A DNA stretch of 64,000 bases from Prochilodus magdalenae (GCA_024036415.1 JAMWET010003133.1:1-64000), one strand, 5' to 3'. Positions 10,881-24,374 are shown, numbered from the stretch's first letter. Numbers and translations are program-made. The notes: generated by a model from the sequence alone, not told the origin.

Positions 10881-11490
10881 CCCAGTCTGCACCAGCTCCT
10901 CCAGAATCCCTTCCTGAGAAGAAGGGTCCTGAGCCTCCAGCACAATCTGGTCATATGTGTTCACAGTGTCATTATTAAATCCTTTAGAGTAGATCATGTT
11001 GGTTATGTGATACGGGTCATTTAGATCAGAATCGTATTGTTACCCCACGTTTAAGATGGTCAGCTCGCCAGGAACCATCCTACCTGCCACAGAGAGATGG
11101 TTAAACTTCTCCGTGTCACTCAGAATGACCTGCAGACGTGGAGAAAGGGGTGGGACTCCAGAAAGGCTGGATTGGTACTTCTAAACCTTGAGATGTGTAA
11201 AACAGCAGTTTAGTGTGGTGCCACTTACAGTAAAAGCTTGGCGCAGAGCATCCAGTTTATGAGAAAAGCTGGAAATTGAAATACCAAATCAGAATCAACA
11301 TGAACATGTAAACAAGTAAAATTCACTTTACAGTGTAAAGATTTCAAACTGCCCCTGTACTACATAGCAGGCGAGCCTCACACTCTGACTCAGAGTCAGG
11401 TAGAAGAACTTCTGGGGCTGAGAACACTGAGGCTGTCCAGCCTTCAGCATTGAGAGTAAGGTCCTGACACTGGTGGACAAACTCAGTCAC
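10881..11490 (-). pseudogene. Fragment of an unrecognised minus-strand split gene
   Basis: Reading leftward there are three exon-like pieces. 11490-11382 gives VTEFVHQCQDLTLNAEGW with acceptor ctgcag and donor gtgagg. About 11272-11230 gives SFSHKLDALRQAFT with donor gtaagt. 11129-10881 gives VILSDTEKFNHLSVAGRMV then, after a +1 shift near 11045, a second open part starting DLNDPYHITNMIYSKGF, with donor gtaagt. The codon pattern looks like real protein, but I do not recognise the family. Phases of the first two pieces do not fit well and the third has a frameshift, so it is probably decayed. A shorter paralogous piece is at 36647-36856. Confidence 0.4.
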
Positions 11491-12266
11491 CTGCAGAACA
11501 CATCATACTCCATCAACACCAGCAGATGTTCTCTCTCCACAGAGCATGGTGCCCTTCAATGCACTTGTAACACGCGTATACGTAACGCAGTAACTACGTT
11601 AGCTAATTCACAGTCTTTGTGTACCAGTATATCACCATGGCTCTCACTATGGGGGAATGAAACCCATCGATTTTTGGGTGTTTAATCTTAGGGGTTGGAC
11701 CAGTATAAATCTTGCTCTAGGTACGCTAAAGAGGAGGGCTTGGACCGAACTGCAATAAAACACAGAGTACTGAGTTAAAAGTACAATTATAAATTCATTA
11801 ACAAATGATGGGGTGTGTGTAACTGTGTGTATGTAGTTAGAAAAAATAAAACAAAAATAAATTAAATTAAATATTAGAGTAAGGGGGGTGTATAAAATGA
11901 GGAATTACTTTAAAGGGCTCCATTCAGAGTCAATGAAATAATACTAAATGGGCAAAAAGATTGAAATACCAAACAAAACAAACGCACACATAGGAAATAC
12001 TCAGCTCAGATTTAGCCACAAAAAAAAATAACTTATGTTCACTCTCCAAAAAGAGCATGACATTAATTCAACAGTATAACAGTAAAAACAATTTCATTTT
12101 TTTTCTCTTTCTTTCTTTAATAGTCAGTGTTCTGTTTCCTACTCTTCGTTTTCTTTCCTTTTTGTGTAAAATTGTCCCAATGTGTCAGCTGCATGTGTTT
12201 TAACTGCACTACCCGGGTAGGCTAGTGTTTTTATGTGTGCGTGTGTCAAACGCATGCTCCTCTTAC

Positions 12267-12400
12267 CTGTGGTCTGTCTCTCTCTCTCTCTCAGCGCTGC
12301 TGCTTGTGTGCCCACGCTGCTGACGTCACTCGCACAGTATTCTGGGACATGTAGTCTCGGGGTGGCTCGCCATCTTGGACTCAGAGAGTTCGCGCGTTTT
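12267..12400 (-). promoter_or_regulatory. Housekeeping-type promoter and first exon, minus strand
   Basis: On the minus strand the region has a YY1-like CCAAGATGGCG at about 12370-12380, a ZNF143-like actacatgtcccagaa at about 12340-12355, a CRE (tgacgtca) at about 12320-12328, and then a perfect splice donor cacag|gtaaga ending an exon at 12267. No TATA box is visible. The arrangement suits a TATA-less promoter driving the minus-strand gene whose pieces lie at 10.9-11.5 kb. Confidence 0.5.
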
Positions 12401-12539
12401 CTCCAGCGATAAAAAAAAACAACCTGTACGACACAGTACTAACTTCAGTAAAACTGTATGGCAACCATATAAATCCTAACTCGACTCTCACTCAATAAAC
12501 AGCAGTATTTTACACTTTATATCGTATATTTACACATCG

Positions 12540-12580
12540 AAACTAATCGCTAATGCTAATCGCTAATGCTAATCGCTACT
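12540..12580. repeat. Short tandem repeat (taatcgctaatgc)
   Basis: About three copies of a 13-bp unit, 'taatcgctaatgc'. Small and non-coding. Confidence 0.7.
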
Positions 12581-13559
12581 AGCCTCTGCCTGTTAGCCTG
12601 CAACTCAGTTAAACGAACTCCTTACACAACTTATAACTCACATATCTGATACTCCGATTGTTTTAATAACCTTTAACTCTCTTATCAACATTTTAAACAT
12701 CTTATAACACAAAAATATACACTTAATTACTTATACTCTCTCTCTTTCTCTGTCTGGCACAATCAGAACTCACCGGGGTTTCTCTTCAACAGAGCAGCAC
12801 AGAAGAGAGTTTATCCAACTCACGGCTCATATACACTGGAAAACACTGAAATAAGGGTACTTTATGTCCCTTTTGGAAGGTTAAACAGCATTTTTTACTA
12901 TCAATCTGCTCTTAAAATGGCGACTCTGTATGAGCTCAGAACGCACACTCACTCTGAAAGAGTGAAGAGGGGAGGAGGAATGTGGGAGGGGTCAATGCAC
13001 AGGCTCTACAGAATGGCTCAGTAATAGGATGCTTATTTCTACAGGGTTACACACTGGAAAACAATCACCCACATCAGTAAACTAGCTGTAACTAAACGAT
13101 TCAAGCTGCATAACAAGGCCGTATATGTGGGAATCTAAACACTGCTGAGAGGTCTGACCTCAGTATTGGTCACCCTGTGTGCGGCCGTGTACCGAATAGG
13201 GCAGTGTGAGAGAAGTTAGAATCGTCATATGAATGAACAGCACAGAGATCAGAATGATGGCCATAGGATTTCTACCCTAGCAGATGGATGACCCCACCAT
13301 GACTGAATCACAGGTCCTCGCATAAGCAGCATGTAGAGGCTCCGCACACAAATCCCCTGGACATACACTGATAGGACACCTCCCAGCTACAGGCATGTTT
13401 AAAGCTTCCAGATGGACACGGTGGAAGTGCATGCCACAGGGTGGGTCGTGCCATCGCTGTAAGAGAAGCACAAAGTCAAAAAGGAACTCTGCACTACTCC
13501 GTCTGGGACACCGCAGTGACACAACAAGAGTTGTGGGGCAATTCAGTATCTCCTCATCA

Positions 13560-14480
13560 CCTGACTTTGTGTGTTGACTGGGAGGAAACCGGAGCACCTG
13601 GACTAAGCCCAGCTCTACTGTACCTCTGTGATGAGAGTAGGTTGGAGCCCTTCTCTGTGCAGCTACGCAGCATCACAGCTAGAGGGCAGCTCTCACCCTG
13701 ATACAGCCGTGCTGGAAGGAGAAGCTCTCCAGTTCCTAGGTAGTTCTCAAGTTCTTAGGTACATTCAACACACAGAGTTGTCCCTGAGCTGCTCCTGTGT
13801 TGTCTCGGCTGTGTGCTTAGGGTCAGTGTATTATTGGCAGGTGAACCTTCAGCCCAGTTTAAGGTCCTGAGTGCTCTGGATCAGGTTTTCATTAAGAATA
13901 TATATCTCCATTCAGCTTTCCCTCAACTCTGACCAGTCTCCCTGTCCCGGCTGCTGAAAAACAACCCACGGCATGATGCTGCCACCACCATGCTTCACTG
14001 TAGGGATAGTACTGGGCAGGTGATGAGGCCATAAAGTCCAATCTTGGTTTCTTCAGACCAGAGAATCTTATTTCTTACCGTCTGAGAGTCTTTTAGACGC
14101 TGTGTCTTTAACTGAGGAGAGACGTCTGTCTGGCCACCCTGACATAAAGCCTAGATTGGTGGAGTGCTGCAGTGATTGTTGACCATCCGGAAGTTTTTCC
14201 CATCTGCACACAGGACCTTTAGAGCTCAGCCAGAGTGACCACTGGGTTTATGGTCACCTTTCTTACCAAGGTCCTTCTCCCTTCTTCCCCAGGAAGAATC
14301 CTAGCCATTCCAAATTCTTCCATTTAAGAATTATGGAGGCTCTTGGGAACTTTCAGTGCAGACGGATATTGTTTGTAGGCTCCTCCAGATCTGTTCCTCC
14401 ACAGCATCCTGTCTCTGAGCTCAACAGGCAGTTATTTCCTCCTGGCAATATGCATTGTTAGCTGTGAGACCTTATATAAA
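13560..14480 (-). mobile_element. Degenerate Tc1-like element (block A-B copy)
   Basis: On the minus strand the segment carries scattered pieces of a Tc1 transposase, for example the region opposite 'ctcggctgtgtgcttagggtc' and the 'gtgctgccaccaccatgcttcac' region, but no continuous frame. It is collinear with 37850-38760, so the insertion predates duplication of the unit. Confidence 0.6.
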
Positions 14481-14890
14481 TATTATTTAATTTTTCCTAT
14501 ATTATATTTTAATATTCTATTTCTAAGATTCTGAAAGTGCTCCTTATCCAAAACCCCACAACAACATATTGTAGACCTTTCTCAGCTGTTACTATTAAAT
14601 TATTAATTAAATTAATTTCAGGGCAGCTAGTGCAGTTTATTATCTACTGTACTGTACACCACTGTATATGGTTGAAACAACAAATAAAACTACTTGACTT
14701 GATCTTTGTAACGAAGTTATCGCCCGGTGCTGTTTCTGTTTTTTTCCTATGCAGAATTCACCCTCCCTCCCGTTCCTTACATCATTCTTAAAGACATGGT
14801 AGCTATAGCCCACTTCATTACAGGGGAAAAGGGAGGATGAACTGGCATGTAAAAATAAACAAAAGTTTTTAGAACAAAAAATAAATAAAA

Positions 14891-16966
14891 TATAGCCGCA
14901 AGCGGCAATTGAGGGTCCTAGCACGTCATAAGTCCACTGAGGCCTTTTGGACCAGCAAGGCCTCACAAGGCCTAAAGCAGTTCTGACCTTGTTTCTAGAT
15001 CTATAAAGGTAATACAGGTTTAACAGCTCAGGCAGTTCTCATGTCGTTTGGAACCATGTCATTCGTTTGTATTTATCAAAAAAGGAACATCTCACTTTCA
15101 GCTCAGTGCTGTAGAAGCCCACTGAGAACTGTTCAGCTGGTTTTAAACACTTGAGGCCTCAGAAGGCTTAAAGCAGTTTGGACCTTGTTTACAGACAGAG
15201 AGGTAAAACTTATAGGAAGTGGGAGTTTATCATCAGGTCTTAATTCACCATAAATAATCAGCAGTGGTCTATGAACATTATAGAGGCTGAGGCTTATGTG
15301 TACAGGCCCTTATAGCATTAGGGACTATTGTGGCACACAGAAGTGAGACTAAAGATTAAGATTAATAAAAGATTAATTAACTAAAGACCTTAGATTAATT
15401 CAGAAAGCCTCTAAGTATTAAGATCATTGATCAGGGGCCTGAGACAGACATGTGTACCAAGTTTCATTGAGATTGACCTTTGACCCTTGCTTTTATAAGC
15501 TGTTATTTCTGAACGAATAGGTCAAAATAGCAGAGCAGTAGTCCATTTTCGGACACGACATGCAATTACAAAGTTGTGCAGGACTGAGACCTGAATCAAA
15601 TGACATCAGAGTTTTGGCTATAGATTGTGTAATAACATTGTAATAAGCATTTTAGTGATTTTTAGTGTTTTTAAGTGCTATAGCGCCCCCTAAAGGCCAA
15701 ACTGCACCAATTTTTGTACATCTCAACAGAGTATTGGTTTGTACATGCCTGTAAAGTATTGAGTCGATCTAAGTAAAGGCTGCAGAGTTATAGCGATATA
15801 GGCTGTAAATTCCAAGGCCGCAGTGGTTTGTTGATTTATAGAAGCCATGTTAAGAAAAAAAGTCAACTTTTTTTTGATAATTATTTACCTAGAGACTCCA
15901 AAGAGTATTTTAAGACTAGTTTGGATTGGCTATGATCAAAATCCAGGGACTAGTTCGAAAAGTAGCATTTTTAAACTGTTAAAGATTAAAAAATAACTAT
16001 ACATTTTTTTTAACACAATTGTATTTACAAAGTTGTTTGGAATACCACAGTGCATGAAAGAAATGCATTTATTTGAGATTTGCGTGAAATTTATATGAGA
16101 TATACTTGATTTTCCAATATAGCGCCACCTTGTGGCCAAATCTTTCGAAATTTTACTGGCTGTTACAAAGTGCCTCCAAACACACACCAATCAAGTTTCA
16201 TGCTGATTGGTTAATGTTAAGCCTGTCAAATGCCTACTGAAAGCTGATTGGCTAATGGCGTCCATAAATTTTGATGTATCAAATCGTCCTTAAAGATTCA
16301 CTTATAGACTGTGTCAAAGATGAAGCCTACAAAATTCCAGCTCATTCGGAGTTACGGTTGCTGAGAAACAGTTATGTAGCCTTTATAGCGCCCCCTATCA
16401 ATCTAACTGCACCAAATTCGATAGGCCACCTCAGAATGTAGTCCTAAACCAAATTCCAAAGTTTCAATTTTTTGGGTGAACCATTTTTGAGTTACAGAAT
16501 TTTTTATTAATTAAGTATTTTCTCGAAAGGGTTAATTTGCATATGTCGGCCATCTTGTTTACAAAAGTCGACATGTTTTTGATAATTATTGAGGTTCAGT
16601 GTCTGGAGAATTTTTTGAGATTTTTCTCAGAATTTTTGGCCTTAAACCCTAAGACTAGTTCGCAAAAGTAGGTTTTGCATATTATGCAAAATGTCATTTT
16701 GTCTGGCAAAATTTTGGGTTAGGAGCTATAAGCCAAAACGTATTTTTGTTTGCTATAGCGCCACCTTGAGGCCAGTCGGTGCCATTCTTTGTGGCTGAGT
16801 CATTTCACTGATTCTGTACCTTCAGTCCAAGTTTGGTTTCTCTAGGCCTTACGGTCTTTGCTCTACAACGCGTTTCAGCCGAGAAAAAGAATAAGAAGAA
16901 GAAAAATCCTAACAAATACAATAGGGTCCCTGCACTACGTGCTAGGACCCTAATAAATAAAATCAC
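14891..16966. mobile_element. 2-kb element with TATAGCGCC motifs and palindromic ends
   Basis: The left end has the palindrome GCCGCAAGCGGC and then GGGTCCTAGCACGT at 14913-14926. The right end has the inverted copy ACGTGCTAGGACCC at 16937-16950, itself part of a hairpin from 16922. Flanking 'aataaataaaat' is present on both sides. The paralogous site near 39190 has the flanks but not the element. No transposase frame is visible. The motif TATAGCGCCMCCT recurs at 15679, 16118, 16384 and 16754. Confidence 0.7.
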
Positions 16967-18109
16967 ACAAATATTTCACTCTGAGACGTCCGCCAGAAAC
17001 CTGTAGAATGTGTCTTCTCTACTACAGTCAGAAATGTCTAGTACTAAACTACACATGTTAGGTGTGTCTCAGTGTGTTAGTGTATCAGGTTGTTGTGGGC
17101 TGGTGTAAATGTGGTCAGTTATGTGTTTGTTTGGGCACTTGAAATTAATTTAGGTTTCTTAGAAAACATAAACCACAAGCCAACTGTCTAGATGCAGTGT
17201 TCCAGGTTTGGGTGAGCATGGTTCAACCACAAGACACAGGAAATGACACCATCACTTCTGCACTTTGGTAAGCCAGTAAGCTGCTGCTTATGCAGCCAAA
17301 CAATCTACCTCTGACTGTAGAAATCCAGTGTAGTACAGGCTTTGATTTGGACACAGGACCCTTAATAAGCTCTCTCCCGTACCCTAGTAAGATCTAGCAC
17401 ACGGTTTAAACCCTGCACAGCTGTAATGCTTTCCCTGCTTCAGCACTGCTGGTGCTAACTTCCTAAGGCCCTAAGAAAAAAACAGCAATTGGCTTTGAAC
17501 TGTGACTCACATGACTCACTTCTCAGTACTGATGAGAATGAGCTTCTAATGTTTAATGTCTAACACTTTATTGTGTAGAGCTTCTAACGTTAAGCGCTGA
17601 ATAGTGATGTTAGGAGCTGAACACTGCATCGTATGACATGGTACAAGCAGTGACTAAAGATCCACTGGTAGCAGTCTAAATAAACGTCTGTGTCTGTAAC
17701 CGAACAAACACAGGGTCTAGAGCAGGGGTTTATTTACCTCCAGCATCAGGAATTCTAAACTTTGGTAAAGCTGACCAAGAGCAATCTCTCTAAAAGCAGA
17801 GAACCACCATGATGTGAATAGAGCTGGTGTTTGTCCTGCTGCAGAGGATCTTTTGAAACTGTCACGCCAGGGGAAGATGAGTGAACTACAGGAGCTGGTG
17901 TTTAAGACAGACTGCATGGAAAAGAAGCCATCAAGTACTGACATGTTCAGTGGATGTCCGTCTTAGACCTGAGATTAGTATCTAATAGGAGAACAGGGAA
18001 CCTGCAGTTACTTAAACCATCTTAAACTTAGGTATCCATATCCAAGATCTAAAAACTCAATTTCTGCCACTTGAAGAAAAAAAAGGCCATACAGTATGTC
18101 ATATTCCTG

Positions 18110-18250
18110 AGATGCTAGGTCATAATTATGAGCAAGTAAGTCATAATTATTTTGAAAAAAGAAATTCATAATTATGAGATGGTAAATCATTATTTTGAAA
18201 CACTTCATCATAATAAGGGTTAGATGACAAGTCATAATTATGATATATCA
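18110..18250. repeat. Array of palindromic CATAATTATG units
   Basis: Imperfect direct repeats of 'aagtcataattatgag' occur about five times with variable spacing. Each holds the palindrome CATAATTATG. The array is non-coding and directly abuts the target site of the hAT-type element. Confidence 0.7.
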
Positions 18251-18264
18251 ACTAAGGCTTTTAA

Positions 18265-19176
18265 GTAGGGCTGCCCTCTAGAAGTCGACGAGTCGAATTA
18301 TCAGTCGGAGACCCTTTAAGTCGACTGAGACCCTTCAAGTTGACTGACAACAGTAACCTTTTAATAATAATTAAAGGGGAATAATAAATATATATGTAAG
18401 TTCTAGCTGGGCTGTGACGAATGCTTGCTAAAAAATTTAATCCACGTGACGATGTGCGCTTGCGGTTCACTGCTGCAGGAAGCTAAGGCTGAGAAACGCG
18501 GGGGGAGCGATGTCTCAGAGGAAGCCTGGAGGAGCTTCTGAAGAAGAGAATCTGAACAAATTAAACGGAATTCTGCTCTTCATTTAGTCAGACATCCAAC
18601 ACGGCTCCAAATGACTGAGCTGACTTTACAGATATTTATATTTATTCGTCTACAGCTAGGATTCTCTTTATTTAAAGATAAGTACAGTCACTTAAACAAG
18701 AGATAATTGTATTTATTATAATAATTAAACGGTTTCAGGTTTACCATTCTTCTTTTCATCTAGAAATGATTTAATATGGACTAATCTTGTTTTTTTTTAG
18801 CAGGTCGTTATTTATGAGAGATGAAAGACGAAGGGTCCTCCTACTGAAGAAGCTGTTAGGAGTGAGATTAAAAACACTATAAGCTATAAGCGCTAATTTT
18901 CAGTATAAATACGAGCTGCTGCCCGACGCTGTATCCTGTTACTAAACCAGGCTCCAGTTCAGATCGATCATCATAAGCCCCGCCTCTTTTAGTTCAGAAA
19001 TACGTTTCTGTGACTCTGCTGACTTTCTAAATGAGGAGGATCAGATCTGAACCGTATGCAGACTGATTTACTGATTACTAGATAATGTACATGGAGAAAA
19101 AACACGAACGAATAGTCGAATCGTCGGCCTGGATGGGCGAATCCGATTCGACTGGCAAAATTCGGGTACAGACCTA
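18265..19176. mobile_element. Non-autonomous hAT-type element, 912 bp
   Basis: The ends are TAGGGCTG and CAGACCTA (imperfect inverted repeats), flanked by a perfect 8-bp duplication CTTTTAAG at 18257-18264 and 19177-19184. An 8-bp duplication and TAGGG-type ends are hallmarks of hAT transposons. Subterminal regions are rich in 'tcgactgag' and 'gtcgaat' repeats. No transposase frame remains. Confidence 0.8.
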
Positions 19177-19199
19177 CTTTTAAGTCATATTTAATCATT

Positions 19200-22100
19200 T
19201 AATCATGTGTCATCACAAAGTCAGAGGAGGTAGTCTATCTAATGCACTGTAAACACACTGAAGAATATTACTCGTCTGGTTCTACAAATGATGGACTCCT
19301 AGATTTCTACTCAGAAAGTGTCCACCCTCTCTTAGTTTGTGGAAAATGCCAATCCAAAACCACTTCTCAGACACCTTCCTGAACGAATCACCAGGTTAAG
19401 CTTTATTTGATTGATTGGACACAGATACAAATACCAAGTATGTCTGTTTATTTGGATGGCATGCAGTGCCTCAGCTTTATTGGGGCAGGGACTACCTGAA
19501 TGCGTGAGACTGAAGCTTGCTTAGAAATTGTGTATTCCAGAACTTTCTATTCAATGTAGACGTGTTTAACATGCGCAGATCTTATTTCAGAACATAATCT
19601 GGAGCTAATGAATGATGATCTATAAAAACTGGGCAGCTGATCAGGAGAGAACTGGCCCTACAGCCTTAAACGTGGAGTCAAGTTACATACTGCTGCCTAT
19701 TGTTTGTACTGTGTGTGATATTTGTATAGTCTAATAACTGATCACTGATTTAAACTACAAAATATCAAATACAAGCAAGAGTATACACAATATATACACA
19801 TATTTATCTCATTATCAAACTGATATCTCTGTTTAACTATTTTAATGTTGGTATTTTAGGAATATTATTCACTATATGATAAATAAAAGACAATTTCACA
19901 TATTCCTGTGACTAGTTAATTATCTTAACCCGTTTCAGTGGCTGTCCAATTTCCTTTAGAACAAACTTGATATTTTTCTAAAGAAACAAAATCTGAATGT
20001 AACTTAATACCATCATGTTTGTAACTGCTAGTTTAAATTCTGCAAAATAATCAAATCTTTTATTACGTGTTTCAAAATAAAAGTTGATGACATCACAGCC
20101 ACATGCCCCGAAATCACAACCACACTCCGTTTTCCAGATCTGGGTCTCCCGAATTCTGATTGCTCTCACCTGCATCTCATTTCCTCCCAGTACATTAACC
20201 ACAGTCACACGATTTGGCGATACAGTGTAGCTTTAAAGAAAATCTTCAGTGTTATAGAGATTTAAAATACAGTTTGATCTACAATTCTAATTCTTATTAA
20301 TCAAAATGACATATAGATCTCTTCAATGATTTCATCAATACATACGAATTTAAATATTTGCATTTCGTGCATATTAGGCATTAGTTAAGAGCAACTTTAG
20401 TTGGAATAAACATGGCATGCATGTAGCAAGTCACTGCAGGGCACAAAATGGAAGGCAGTGGAGAGGAACGAACGGTAAAGGAGGAATCTCAATAACCTAA
20501 AGTATTGAATATGGCCACATGAGTGTGGGAGAACACATTTCAAAAAAGAGTAACTACCACATATGCCCAAAATTCACCACATATGCTAAATACAATTTTG
20601 CAAACCACAAAAATATATTATTATAAGAGTTTAGGCTAAAATGGCTTCCCATACAACACCGCTCTGCACAGCTGAAGAAGAAGAGCTGGGGCTGTATAAC
20701 AGTATGTAATGTGAGGCACTGTCTTATGAGTTAATAGGAAACTGACCATACATGCACATCTGAGAAATAAGTGTAAAACAGTTCCAGCTGCTGTTACCAA
20801 CATGAAGAACATCAATACAAACTAAAGTGCACAGAACCGAGGGTTAATAATATAGTGACCCAGTGGCTGCTGTTCATCAGAGCATCCTCACTTCTCAGAT
20901 TCAGTGTCCACTTCCACTTTAGCTTCCACTTTAGCTGCTGTGTTAGTCACTGTGTTAGTCACACTAACCTTGTTCCTCTTAATAAATAGCCTCACGTTCA
21001 GCTCTGTCTCCTCATCACTCACCAACATCACGGTCATATTTAAATGAAGTAGTTTTTTATCAGTGTTGATACAGGAAGGTAATAGGATGCTTGCACTGGA
21101 TACTCACATGATATCTGAAAAGCGTCAGCACCATGCTACCACTCATAAAAGTGAATCTACCCAAGAGAAATTCTGTACTCTGCATGGAAGAGTCTCCATA
21201 GGAACCCAGACAACTTTGCAGAACAAGCAGCACAGACCATAATCACAACACCAATATAATCACCATACTGAGCTGCGACACCTGTGAAACATGTTGTTCC
21301 TGGACAAACTCAGTATTCATGCCTCCAGTTTCAAAGCTGAGATTGTCTAGTACATGTTTTTGTGGTCTATGGGTAAAAGGGGTGTAGCAGCTGGTTTGTT
21401 GAGTTGTCTCGGGAGTGCCTATTCGTTTGATAGTAATGTGGTTATTTCTCATTAATGTGAAGGTTATGTTTAATAACGTGCACTGAATAGCTCTGTTATA
21501 TAACGTCAGTAAGTGTACACGGTTGTCCAGTTTGCTGCCGTGATGGTATTTTTTTCCTGTTGGACGTTTTAAAAACGTTTAATTCTTCAGTTCACTTCAG
21601 TGACAGAGTGGATTTCATCGGTACATTGCTGATTGATAAAGATGTCCTTTAAGTTGAGAAACTATGCAATGTGTCTTTGATGGCACAGCACATTGGTTTT
21701 CATCACATGACATTTGACAAGAAGCAGATTATTTTTGACTCTGCAGTGAGACAACTCACGCTTTGTCTCGAAAAAGAAAAGAGGAAACAGCATATTTTCA
21801 TGAAATGAAGAAAAATACAATTTCAATAAAAGGATCTGAAAAAAAAGAATCAAGGTCATGTGTCATGGAAGTCACTGCCTCAGCAACAGCCTCGGGTGAA
21901 AGCTGAAGCCGAGTCTGGCTTCTACAACAGGACAAAGATTCATAACGTACAACCCTGACCGGCAGTGTTTCAGGAAAATTATTAATTTTTAATTCACAAA
22001 ATAAACAAACAGTGTTTTTTCCAGGCGTGCCCAAATTCTTGCATATGATTGCATCTACATAATGCATTCAGAAAGGCTTCAGCCTACATCCACATTTCAT

Positions 22101-22200
22101 GATCATCTTGTCTGATCACTTGTGCAGACACTCACAGCACATTTAGTTTCTAATTGGATCATGTAGGATGTGATGCTGTGGGTGTGTTATGTTTCACCTG
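19200..22200. other. No gene recognised
   Basis: Only short, shadow-like open frames are present, with no splice-flanked exon series. The part 20410-20965 reappears inverted at 42938-43360. Confidence 0.5.
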
Positions 22201-23347
22201 CTGGAGCAGCACCTAACTCTCGGGCTGCCATGTTTCAGTGAAAGCCTTTTCTACCTGACAATGTAATGAGCTCCTAATGCTGTTATATGGATTGCGGGAT
22301 CCACAGAATGACCACTGGGACTTCCTGCTGCCATATTAGAGACCGCAAATACATGCACCATCCAGCTGCAGTGCTCACTCAGAGGCTTTTATAAATAGAA
22401 CTCTATTCAGATAAATGACGTGTAACCACACAGTTAGGCAAATGCACTGGTCATGTGCTTCATGTCACTGTAACTATATTCGCTCTCGTGTTAAACCAGT
22501 GATTTGTCTTTTGTACAAGAAAACTGGGTGAGTACAAATGCCTGTTTTGTTCTTTTTCACTGTGGGGTTAGCCATTCTGCAGTTCAACCAATTATGTCTA
22601 CCTGTGACTGGCACCCATACCAAATTCAGGATCACAGTGACTGGTCAGACACACAGCCTCACTGGACTGATCCATCTAACACAACTGCCTCATCTAAAGT
22701 CAGGGTATGGTGTGGTATGGGGTCCCCGAATTGCGGGGCTCTTGATGAAACACTAAGTACAGACTGATGTTTTGGTAAAAGTTAATGAGGAATGGGAGAC
22801 AGGTAGACAGTGGTAAACAGTATCAAACACACCTACCTGAAGATGGAGACCTGCCCTAACAGCTCTCCACCTTCCACCATAGCATGTGTCTAACATTGGG
22901 TCACCACGTGCCAAATGGTTTTCATTCTATCAGGGCACTCTGTATGATGGTACAATGGTTCCTCACTACAGACAGTCACATGAAATGAAGGTGTTAACCA
23001 CAACCAGCCTGAGGGCATAAAGAGCTCAGTACTTCCCAGAACTCAGCATATGGTATATAGATGTGACGGACTTGTCTTACTAAGGTAAGAGACTTTATGC
23101 AATTAAATATGCATACTTTCATACAAACTTTCATATTAAATGTATTTTGTTTGTTGTTTTATTAAGAAAACACAACTGTTATTTATTAGTCAAGCCTCAC
23201 GAGTACAATAACTATCCATTCAGTATAGAGTTTATTATGGTGAAGATCAAATGTGAGGTTTACTGAACACCTACTTGACTTAACTCATAATAAACTGTGT
23301 AAACTACTACTGCTAATAATAATTATTAATAATAATAATAAAAACGA

Positions 23348-23382
<35 letters not shown>

Positions 23383-24340
23383 AAAAATAATAAAAAAGTT
23401 CATGTTCATTACACCTCAAAAGCTGCGGTTATTATTGCCTTATGTGGCAGCATGGAATTGCAGCACCATGGAACTGGAAAATTCAAACAAGCAGCTAGGG
23501 AACGTCCGTATCTGGAAAGGTTACCAGCATTAAAAGTACATTAGTGTGTTTAGTGATAGTCTAAATCATCTTATCAGAGTAATATAAGCTGGGTAGGTGC
23601 TGAATTTGCCTGAGTGCAGGAGCTTGTCCGAAAATGCTATGAACAGAGGATCTATCATGTTTCAGATGAAGAACTGATAACGACATCATAACTTACATTA
23701 CCTCACCGGGAAAACCGATCACTCTCTATGTGCCCTCGCTCTTTACAAAATACACCACCACACTTTAACGAGGCTGTGAGTCTAATGACATCAGTTCAGT
23801 TACAACAGCGTCAGTTTCACTCATATGACCTCGTAACTCAGATCGGGGAGGAAAATAGACACAGGACAAAATGTATCAGCTTTGGACATTTTGATAACAC
23901 AGGACGTGACAAAAAACTTAATCAAAAACGTCCCATATGGGCATGACTGCATGGCGCTGACTACAAAATGAGGACATGGCCACAGTGGTCTAAAGGCAGC
24001 TACTGAGCTACTGAGCTTAAGGCACTAAGTACATTTCACACCGAGTATCAAAGACACGTTCCACGGGTTGGCCTCTATTGTGCTGTATGAAGCTCTACAA
24101 ACCCGTGTGCCCAGGGGGACACAATTGTTAATGTACCTGCCAACATTATGCTGTAGGAAAAAAGGGAGATTTCCTGAGGTACTGATGGCTAAGTACTGAA
24201 TACACTGTCCTAAATGTGTTGAATAAAAATTTCCATTACATTAAATATATTACATATTCAGAATTTTAAATACTTTCAAATGCATTTACAACACATCTAA
24301 ATAGGACATATGCCACATGTGTTTCATGTGCCACAGTATT
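22200..24340. other. Non-coding block paralogous to 44610-50640
   Basis: Collinear non-coding sequence with an (ATT)n tract at about 23348-23382. In the second copy the same order is interrupted by LINE fragments, an L2 end and a 1-kb insertion. No coding signal is seen. Confidence 0.55.
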
Positions 24341-24374
24341 CCTCAATCTTACTATAATTACAAAACTTAGCAAC

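Noticed and set aside
13277..13597. 106-codon minus-strand open frame
   Set aside because: No splice context or family resemblance, and its end overlaps repeat sequence shared with 37850 on; I could not support it as a gene.
17717..17944. 75-codon minus-strand open frame
   Set aside because: The paralogous sequence at 39850-40080 does not support a conserved protein; both belong to duplicated non-coding blocks.
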